DNA of 5,017 nucleotides from Pseudomonadota bacterium (GTDB lineage: Bacteria; Pseudomonadota; Alphaproteobacteria; Acetobacterales; Acetobacteraceae), in assembly GCA_021808185.1 (NCBI GenBank), contig JAKBCB010000319.1, forward strand, positions 1 through 5,017, in the 5' to 3' direction. The notes beneath the pieces were generated by a model that saw nothing but the letters and a program-made list of their open reading frames with translations, ran no database searches and was not told the origin of the DNA. Numbering within the stretch: the first letter of the stretch is position 1; each line of letters starts with the position of its first letter. Positions 1 to 4,516 of this stretch are shown piece by piece. A program made the position numbers and the translations under genes.

Positions 1-1288
1 AGCGGCGCGTTTCCTTGCGCGGGAACAGGGGCGCGAAGAATTCCGCCGCGTAGCGCAGCCGCTTGCCCTGGATGCGGACCGCGTGCACCGCCTCGGTCGG
101 CAGCGCCGCGAAATCGTCCCCGGCGTCGAGCACGCGCGCCAGCCGGCGGTGCAGCATGTGCGCGGCAAACGCGGCCAGCGGCGTCGCCTGCGCCTCGGCC
201 CGCTTCGCGGTGTCCGCCTCCGCCTCCGTCTCCGCCGGTTGGTCCCAAGGCCGCGCGGCCAGCAGCAGCGCCAGCCGCAGTCCGAGCAGCCGGAACGCGG
301 GGCCGTCGAGATAGGTCCGCAGCGCCGCGTAGGCGGCCAGCCGCCGCCGCTCGGCTGCCGTCAGCAGGCGAGCGATGGCGCGTTCGTCGGGGAATGCCGC
401 CTGCACGTCGCGCGCCGTGCCGTCGCGGAACACGTCCCAGTCCCGCGCCGGGCCGAGCACGCGTGACAGCGCCCGCAGATCCGCGTTTGCCGCGTCCAGC
501 GCCGGCCCGCCGACGGCGCGGCGGAACAGCGAGATCGCCGAGCGCAGGCGGCGCAGCGCCACCCGTATCTGGTGCACCGCCTCGCTCGGCCCATCCGCGC
601 GCGCGAGCGGCGCCCAGTGCAGCACGACGCCGACCAGATGCCCGGCCACCCTCGCGAATGCGTCCGCGACCGTGGCCTGCACCGGCAATACCGGCGCGCC
701 CAGCGCGCGCGGGGGTGGGACACGCCCGGCCACGGCACCCGCCTCCGCCGCCAGCGAGCCGGCGGGCACCGACAGGCTCACCGCCGCGCCGAGCGCCAGC
801 AGCAGCGGACCCACCTGATCGGGCGCGCCCGACAGGATCACCCGGCACACCGCCCGCTCGCCCGTCACCGCGCGCAGCGTCCCGGCCAGCAACGCCAGCC
901 CCAGCGGTCCGGGCGCCGTCAGCGGCAGGGTACGCAACTGTCCCGACAGCGCCGCGACCGGCAGCAGCGGCGTCGGCAGGTCGGCGCCGAGATCGGCCAG
1001 GGCCGCGGCCTCGGCCACCAGCGGTGCCGGGGCGCCGGGCGGCCACGGGAATTCCGGCGTGCCGCGCAACCGCTCCAGCCGCCACAGCCGTTCGCGCCCG
1101 ACACGCCGCTCGCACAGCGACAGGCCAGCCGCGGCGAGCGCCCCCTCCGGCGTGTCGTGCCAGATCATCTCGACGGAGGTGGCCCGCGCCCGCCCCGCGC
1201 GGAGCGCGGCCAGCGCCGGCACCCGCGACAGGCGCGGCAGATCGACGGGGTCGAGGGTCAGGTCGAGGACGCAGCCGGGCTCGTCCAC
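1..1288 (-). CDS. CHAD domain protein with degenerate N-terminal CYTH-like domain (C-terminus cut by window edge)
   Basis: Reading the minus strand from GTG at 1288 gives 429 codons without a stop to the left edge. Residues about 205-429 are a CHAD domain (conserved histidine alpha-helical domain): VHQIRVALRRLRS at 238-250, LGPARDWDVF at 278-287 and a second repeat HAVRIQGKRLRYAAEFF at 402-418. These have the His and Arg/Lys pattern with which CHAD domains bind polyphosphate. Residues 1-200 follow the layout of a CYTH triphosphate-tunnel domain, with HDTPEGALAAAGLSL at 44-58 matching its conserved segment. However, the N-terminal ExExK motif is replaced by uncharged residues (7-13, VLDLTLD), and the later acidic strand and basic residues are also missing. 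I infer the CYTH part is catalytically inactive. The usual end of the CHAD domain lies beyond the window. GTG was chosen because it sits 8 bases past the sixA stop and directly before the CYTH-like start; no strong Shine-Dalgarno is visible. It is probably co-transcribed with and downstream of sixA. Confidence is high for CHAD, moderate for the exact start and the CYTH origin. Confidence 0.9.
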   Translation of the reverse strand, partial: MDEPGCVLDLTLDPVDLPRLSRVPALAALRAGRARATSVEMIWHDTPEGALAAAGLSLCERRVGRERLWRLERLRGTPEFPWPPGAPAPLVAEAAALADLGADLPTPLLPVAALSGQLRTLPLTAPGPLGLALLAGTLRAVTGERAVCRVILSGAPDQVGPLLLALGAAVSLSVPAGSLAAEAGAVAGRVPPPRALGAPVLPVQATVADAFARVAGHLVGVVLHWAPLARADGPSEAVHQIRVALRRLRSAISLFRRAVGGPALDAANADLRALSRVLGPARDWDVFRDGTARDVQAAFPDERAIARLLTAAERRRLAAYAALRTYLDGPAFRLLGLRLALLLAARPWDQPAETEAEADTAKRAEAQATPLAAFAAHMLHRRLARVLDAGDDFAALPTEAVHAVRIQGKRLRYAAEFFAPLFPRKETRR

Positions 1289-1296
1289 GCGTGCGC

Positions 1297-1821
1297 TCAG
1301 ATCGCCAGTTGCGGCAGGTCGCGCGGGCAGAGGAAGCGGTGCAGCCGCGCCCCGCCCGCCGCCAGCGTGCGCCACGGTCCGGGCACGGAAAACTCGGCGA
1401 GCGCGCCCGTCGGGTAGCTCTCGGCCAGCCGCCGCGCATCCGCCGGATCGCGCGCGCTGCCGGTCAGCAGCACCGCGAGTTCGTGCAGGCCTGGGTTATG
1501 GCCGATCAGCATGACGCTGCGCGCCGTCTCGGCGACTCCGTTCAGCACCTTCAGCAGTTCCGGCGCGGTGGCGAGGTACAGCGCATCCATCGGCTCGATC
1601 AGCGGCGTCTCCTCCCACGGCTCCAGCGCCTCCAGCGTCTGCAATGTGCGGCGGGCGGAGGAGACGAGGACCACGTCCGGCGACAGCGCCAGCCCCAGCA
1701 TCGCCTGGCGCATCGCGCTGGCATCCGCGCGGCCGCGCGCATTCAGCGGGCGACCGTGGTCGGACAACGTGGGGTCGTTCCACGCCGATTTGGCGTGGCG
1801 CAGGAGCAGAAGCTGGCGCAA
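1297..1821 (-). CDS. sixA: SixA-like phosphohistidine phosphatase (histidine phosphatase superfamily)
   Basis: A 174-residue protein, full length for the short SixA branch of the histidine phosphatase superfamily. The N-terminal strand ends in LLRHAKSAW (residues 6-14), with H9 the expected phospho-accepting histidine. LNARG (26-30), SSARRTLQT (54-62, R57 in the phosphate pocket), E76 and LIGHNPGLHEL (105-115, H108 the second catalytic histidine) complete the active-site set. The known role of SixA is removal of phosphate from histidine on phosphocarrier or histidine-phosphotransfer proteins (in E. coli the nitrogen PTS protein NPr); the target here cannot be read from sequence. The start codon is TTG at 1821. 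It is the only usual initiation codon between the in-frame stop near 1890 and the RHAKS motif, and it gives the normal family N-terminus. A purine patch CCGGA lies a few bases upstream, so initiation may be weak. The CHAD gene follows after 8 bases, indicating one operon. Specificity is inferred from family only. Confidence 0.92.
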   Translation of the reverse strand: MRQLLLLRHAKSAWNDPTLSDHGRPLNARGRADASAMRQAMLGLALSPDVVLVSSARRTLQTLEALEPWEETPLIEPMDALYLATAPELLKVLNGVAETARSVMLIGHNPGLHELAVLLTGSARDPADARRLAESYPTGALAEFSVPGPWRTLAAGGARLHRFLCPRDLPQLAI

Positions 1822-1950
1822 GACGGGTCCGGGTTTGGTGGTTGCACCGGTACATTGCCATCGTTCGTGGCACTTGTCCCGCCCACATCACGTCCGCGCG
1901 CGCGTCCCCGCCCTGGCGGCATGGCCGGGTCGCGATACCGCGCGTTCCTG

Positions 1951-1970
1951 ATGATAACGTCGCTTATTAT
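1951..1970. promoter_or_regulatory. AT-rich imperfect palindrome with -10-like hexamer (candidate promoter/operator)
   Basis: ATGATAA (1951-1957) and TTATTAT (1964-1970) form an inverted repeat with one mismatch around a 6-base GC-rich centre. It stands out as an AT island in otherwise very GC-rich DNA, in the spacer between divergent genes. TATTAT at 1965-1970 resembles a sigma-70 -10 box for the plus-strand small gene. No convincing -35 hexamer is seen at 16-18 bases. The arms could equally be an operator for a dimeric repressor. It does not fit a Fur or Irr consensus well. The call rests on composition, symmetry and position only. Confidence 0.35.
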
Positions 1971-1980
1971 GATGCGCGTG

Positions 1981-2002
1981 AAAGCCGGCGGTTGCCGGCT
2001 TT
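1981..2002 (+). promoter_or_regulatory. Perfect 9-bp stem-loop in the leader of the small exported protein gene
   Basis: AAAGCCGGC (1981-1989), loop GGTT, then GCCGGCTTT (1994-2002): a perfect 9-bp inverted repeat with a GC-rich core and A/T ends. The shape resembles a bidirectional rho-independent terminator, but the T-run is only three bases on either strand, and it lies upstream of a gene rather than after one. If transcription starts near 1977, from the -10-like box at 1965-1970, the hairpin would sit at the extreme 5' end of the mRNA, ahead of the ribosome binding site. There it could protect the transcript or attenuate it. The structure is directly visible; its function is inference. 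Confidence 0.5.
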
Positions 2003-2020
2003 GCCTTGTCGATGACCATC

Positions 2021-2025
2021 AGGAG
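2021..2025 (+). promoter_or_regulatory. Ribosome binding site for the small exported protein
   Basis: AGGAG ends 7 bases before the ATG at 2033. This decides the start: the alternative in-frame TTG (2006) and ATG (2012) would place this site inside the coding region, and would put a charged extension in front of the signal peptide. Confidence 0.75.
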
Positions 2026-2032
2026 AGACGTC

Positions 2033-2221
2033 ATGCGCATTCCCTTTTTCGTCGCTGCGGCTCTCGTCGCGTCTATTCCGCTGTTCGGGGCCCCGGCGTG
2101 GGCCAGCGCCGGCCCCGACGCCAGCAGCGCGCGGCGGGGGCAGACCGTCGCGTCCGCCTGGGCCGATGCCGCGCCGACACCGCCGCCGGCAGTGGACACC
2201 GGCGACGGCACGCAGGCCTGA
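2033..2221 (+). CDS. Small exported protein of unknown function (62 aa)
   Basis: I do not recognise this protein. ATG at 2033 with a well-spaced AGGAG gives 62 residues ending in TGA. Residues 1-26 look like a Sec signal peptide: Met-Arg start, a hydrophobic stretch from about 5 to 19, and AxA-type cleavage sites at A22-W-A24 and A24-S-A26. The mature part would be only about 36-38 residues, rich in Ala, Pro, Asp and Thr, with a Pro-rich segment (APTPPPAV, 47-54) and no cysteine. It therefore looks disordered rather than a folded enzyme or a disulphide-bonded toxin. It starts divergently from sixA behind a leader with a stem-loop and an AT-rich palindrome, which suggests its own regulated promoter. 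It ends 90 bases before the PhzF-family gene. It could be a periplasmic or secreted peptide, or a lineage-restricted orphan. A chance open frame is less likely given the signal peptide plus ribosome binding site. Confidence 0.6.
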   Translation: MRIPFFVAAALVASIPLFGAPAWASAGPDASSARRGQTVASAWADAAPTPPPAVDTGDGTQA

Positions 2222-2300
2222 ACCGCCACGGCGCCATCGCCCACGCGCCCGCTCGCCACGCTTGACGCACCCGCACCCGGCGGGCGCACAGTCCGGCGGC

Positions 2301-2306
2301 AGGAGG
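2301..2306 (+). promoter_or_regulatory. Ribosome binding site of the PhzF-family gene
   Basis: AGGAGG, a full Shine-Dalgarno, ends 5 bases before the ATG at 2312. The preceding 90-base spacer (2222-2311) also contains a TTGACG (2262-2267) that could be a -35 element, but no matching -10 is convincing. The pair of genes downstream may therefore have its own promoter or be read through from the small gene. Confidence 0.75.
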
Positions 2307-2311
2307 GCCCG

Positions 2312-3211
2312 ATGCAACGCCGCTACGTGACCATCGACGTGTTCACCGACCGTGCTTTCGGCGGCAACCCGCTCGCTGTGGTGCTCGACGCCATGGGCCT
2401 GACGACCGCGCAGATGCAGGCCCTGGCGCGCGAGTTCAACTACTCCGAAACCACCTTCGTGCTGCCGCCAGCGGACCCGGCCAATACCGCGCATGTGCGC
2501 ATTTTCACGCCCGTGTTCGAGATGCCGTTCGCCGGCCATCCGAATGTCGGCACCGCGCTGGTGCTGGCAAGCCGCGCGGCACCCAGGCCCGCGCGGCTGC
2601 TGTTCGAGGAAGCCGCCGGCCTCGTGGCGATGGAGATCTCTCCGGCGGGCGCCGAGCTGACCGCCCCCAGATCCTTCGCGCGCGGCGGCGATGCCGATGC
2701 GGCCGAGGTGGCGGCGAGCCTCGGCCTCGCGCCCGCGGACCTGCGGACCGGCACGCACCCGCCGACGGTGGGTTCGGTGGGCGCCGCGTTCCTGTTCGCC
2801 GAACTCGCCACCCGCGCCGCCCTGCGCGATGCGCGCCCGGACGCCGGACGACTGGGCGCCCTGCTGGCGGCCACGCAAACGGTCGGAATTTTTGTCTATA
2901 CAAAGGACGGCGCCGACGCCGCGCACGATCTGCACGCCCGCATGTTCTTCCCCGTCGGCGGCATCGTCGAGGACCCGGCGACCGGCAGCGCCGCCGTGGC
3001 GCTGGCGGCGTTCCTCGCGGCGCTGCGGCCCGAGGCCGATCTGGAGTTCGCGGCCCGCATCGGCCAGGGCGAGGACATGGGCCGGCCCAGCCTGCTGCAC
3101 ACCCGCGCCGTCAAGCGCGGTGGCGGCGTGGTCTCCACCCATGTCGGCGGCCAGGGGGTCGAGATGATGCAGGGCAGCTTCTTTCTGCCGGGAGAGGACT
3201 CACCGCGATGA
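2312..3211 (+). CDS. PhzF-family isomerase/epimerase-like protein
   Basis: A 299-residue cytoplasmic protein of the PhzF family (diaminopimelate-epimerase fold in two halves), of normal length. Family marks are the N-terminal VFTDRAFGGNPLAVV (10-24), NYSETTFV (43-50) with E46 matching the catalytic glutamate, IFTPVFEMPFAGHPNVGTA (64-82) with H76, and the second-half signature EDPATGSAA (220-228) with D221 and S226 spaced as the active-site Asp and Ser of Pseudomonas PhzF. In phenazine producers PhzF isomerises trans-2,3-dihydro-3-hydroxyanthranilate. Most bacterial homologues, probably including this one, sit outside phenazine loci and have unknown substrates; no other phenazine gene is present here. 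The full active-site set argues for a working enzyme. ATG at 2312 is supported by AGGAGG. The stop overlaps the next gene's start (ATGA), so the two are translationally coupled. Family assignment is firm; substrate unknown. Confidence 0.95.
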   Translation: MQRRYVTIDVFTDRAFGGNPLAVVLDAMGLTTAQMQALAREFNYSETTFVLPPADPANTAHVRIFTPVFEMPFAGHPNVGTALVLASRAAPRPARLLFEEAAGLVAMEISPAGAELTAPRSFARGGDADAAEVAASLGLAPADLRTGTHPPTVGSVGAAFLFAELATRAALRDARPDAGRLGALLAATQTVGIFVYTKDGADAAHDLHARMFFPVGGIVEDPATGSAAVALAAFLAALRPEADLEFAARIGQGEDMGRPSLLHTRAVKRGGGVVSTHVGGQGVEMMQGSFFLPGEDSPR

Positions 3212-3657
3212 AATCCGCGCCGAACCCGACCTTCGCCCAGGATGTGCGGCGCAGCTTCGCCGACCAGGGCGCGCTGCGGCTGATCGGCGCCGAACTGGTG
3301 CTGGTCGAGCCCGGGCATTGCCGCATCCGCGTGCCGTATGCGGAAACGATTACCCAGCATCACGGCTTCTTCCACGGCGGCGTGGTGGGCATGGCCGCGG
3401 ACGTGGCCGGAGGGCTTGCCGCGATGACGCTGTGCGAGGCGGGGATGGAGGTGCTCAGCGTCGAGTACAAGATCAATTTCCTCGCCCCCGGCCGAGGTGT
3501 GGCCATCGTCGCCGCCGGCCACGTCGTCCGCTCCGGCCGCACGCTGCTGGTGACGCGCATGGAGGTGGACGCGATCGACGCGGCCGGCCACGGCACCTGC
3601 TGCGCGGTCGGCCAGCAGACCATCATGGCGGTCCCGCGCGAGCGCATGGGGCGCTGA
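3208..3657 (+). CDS. PaaI-like hotdog-fold thioesterase
   Basis: A 149-residue single-domain hotdog protein, typical length for PaaI-type acyl-CoA thioesterases. The hallmark segment TQHHGFFHGGVVGMAAD (49-65) carries HGG (56-58) and the catalytic acid D65, nine residues after H56 as in PaaI. VEYKINFLAP (86-95) and the strand VVRSGRTLLVTRMEV (106-120) complete the fold pattern. Where E. coli PaaI has an asparagine six residues before the HGG histidine, this protein has Q50, placing it in the TQ-H-G-type branch of the family. The expected reaction is hydrolysis of acyl- or aryl-CoA thioesters in the cytoplasm; the chain or ring preference cannot be told. Its ATG overlaps the stop of the PhzF-family gene by 4 bases, and a purine-rich GGAGAGGA (3191-3198) lies 9 bases upstream, so it is the second gene of that operon. 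It ends 9 bases from the stop of the convergent esterase gene. Confidence 0.95.
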   Translation: MKSAPNPTFAQDVRRSFADQGALRLIGAELVLVEPGHCRIRVPYAETITQHHGFFHGGVVGMAADVAGGLAAMTLCEAGMEVLSVEYKINFLAPGRGVAIVAAGHVVRSGRTLLVTRMEVDAIDAAGHGTCCAVGQQTIMAVPRERMGR

Positions 3658-3666
3658 GGGTAGCCC

Positions 3667-4512
3667 CTACGGCGCGGCCCTGGCCGGCAAGGACCGCGCG
3701 CCGATCGCCCAGCGCAGGCTTGCGGCAAGCCATGGCGCCACCATGCTGTGGTCGCCGTCGTGCAGGCACAGCGCCACTTCGCCCACCGCGTCGCATTGCG
3801 TCCAGCGGCTGCATGTCAGGTCGGCGTCCTCGCTGACCCGGTCCGGCTCCGCCTCGCAGCGGTCCTCGGCGCGGAAGCGTTGCAGTCCTTCGAAAATATC
3901 GCCCTGGCGGAACGCCCCGCCGAGGATCGCGCGGCCGGTGATCGGCACCATGTGGTCGTGCAGCCCGTGCGTGTGCCGCAGCGCCACCGGGCCGGACGCG
4001 CAGGCGACCGGCAGCGGTTGCCAGAAGCCGCCGGCGAAGGGGATGAACGCGGTGAAATACGGCGCCTCGTAGCAGGCCAGATCCCACACCATCGAGGCAC
4101 CCTGCGAGAAGCCGCCCGCCACCACCGCTTCCATGTCGATCGGCCAGCGATGCTCGGCATCGGCCAGCACCGCGCGCAGGAAGGCGCGGTCGTCGCGCAC
4201 CGTGTCCGGCGAGCCGACATGGCTCCAGCCGGTGCCGTGCGGTCCCTCCGCCCCGTCCGGGGCGACGAGCAGGAAGCCCAGGCGGTTGGCCACGCCCGCG
4301 ATGTTGGGGTCGCCGGTGGCGTCGGTGCCGTGCTGGCGCCAGCCGTGCAGATACAGGAACAAGCGCAGCTTGCTCCGCCCGTCCCAGTCCGGCGGCACCG
4401 TGACGTGATACACGCCGCCGTCGATCTGACAGGGGTTGCACGGTGCCGCGGCCAAGGCGCCACCCGCCCACGGCCAGAGTGCCGCCACGGCGGCGAAGAC
4501 CCATCGACGCAT
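3667..4512 (-). CDS. Secreted alpha/beta-hydrolase, PHB-depolymerase/LpqC-type esterase
   Basis: A 281-residue protein with a Sec signal peptide (residues 1-23; Arg-Arg, hydrophobic core, LAAA cleavage region), so it acts in the periplasm or outside the cell. There is no lipobox: proline precedes C25. The mature part is an alpha/beta-hydrolase: LYLHGW (53-58) is the oxyanion-hole strand, GFSQG (134-138) the nucleophile elbow with S136, D186 in THGLHDHMVP the likely acid, and H255 in HDGDHSMV the catalytic histidine. The order and spacing match the LpqC/PHB-depolymerase and feruloyl-esterase group, which hydrolyses polyester or aryl ester substrates. Eight cysteines in the mature part (25, 28, 147, 171, 219, 234, 240, 249) suggest disulphide bonds, fitting export. 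The start at 4512 is chosen because it opens the signal peptide and has GAGGAG about 10 bases upstream; the frame stays open further upstream but there overlaps the metallophosphoesterase gene and lacks family sequence. It follows that gene by 4 bases, probably in one operon. True substrate unknown. Confidence 0.92.
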   Translation of the reverse strand: MRRWVFAAVAALWPWAGGALAAAPCNPCQIDGGVYHVTVPPDWDGRSKLRLFLYLHGWRQHGTDATGDPNIAGVANRLGFLLVAPDGAEGPHGTGWSHVGSPDTVRDDRAFLRAVLADAEHRWPIDMEAVVAGGFSQGASMVWDLACYEAPYFTAFIPFAGGFWQPLPVACASGPVALRHTHGLHDHMVPITGRAILGGAFRQGDIFEGLQRFRAEDRCEAEPDRVSEDADLTCSRWTQCDAVGEVALCLHDGDHSMVAPWLAASLRWAIGARSLPARAAP

Positions 4513-4516
4513 CGTC

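Noticed and set aside
208..236. Short GCCTCC/GTCTCC tandem repeat
   Set aside because: It lies in the CHAD gene and encodes an acidic Glu/Ala run (ETEAEAD, residues 353-359); too short to be a distinct repeat element.
1981..2002. Simple rho-independent terminator
   Set aside because: Only three T residues follow the stem on either strand, and both neighbouring genes point away from it, so no known gene ends there.
394..2265. A very long plus-strand open frame across the sixA-CHAD region and the spacer
   Set aside because: The translation is Arg/Pro/Ala-rich low-complexity sequence with no family features. It is antisense to two well-supported genes and runs through the divergent spacer and the small gene: a GC-rich shadow frame.
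1967..3142. A 391-codon minus-strand open frame opposite the small gene and the PhzF-family gene
   Set aside because: Gly/Arg/His-rich shadow of a gene with a clear family and active site on the other strand; no ribosome binding site or motif.
2312..3211. Phenazine biosynthesis locus
   Set aside because: Only a PhzF homologue is present; no phzA, B, D, E or G genes are in the window, and PhzF homologues are common outside phenazine clusters.
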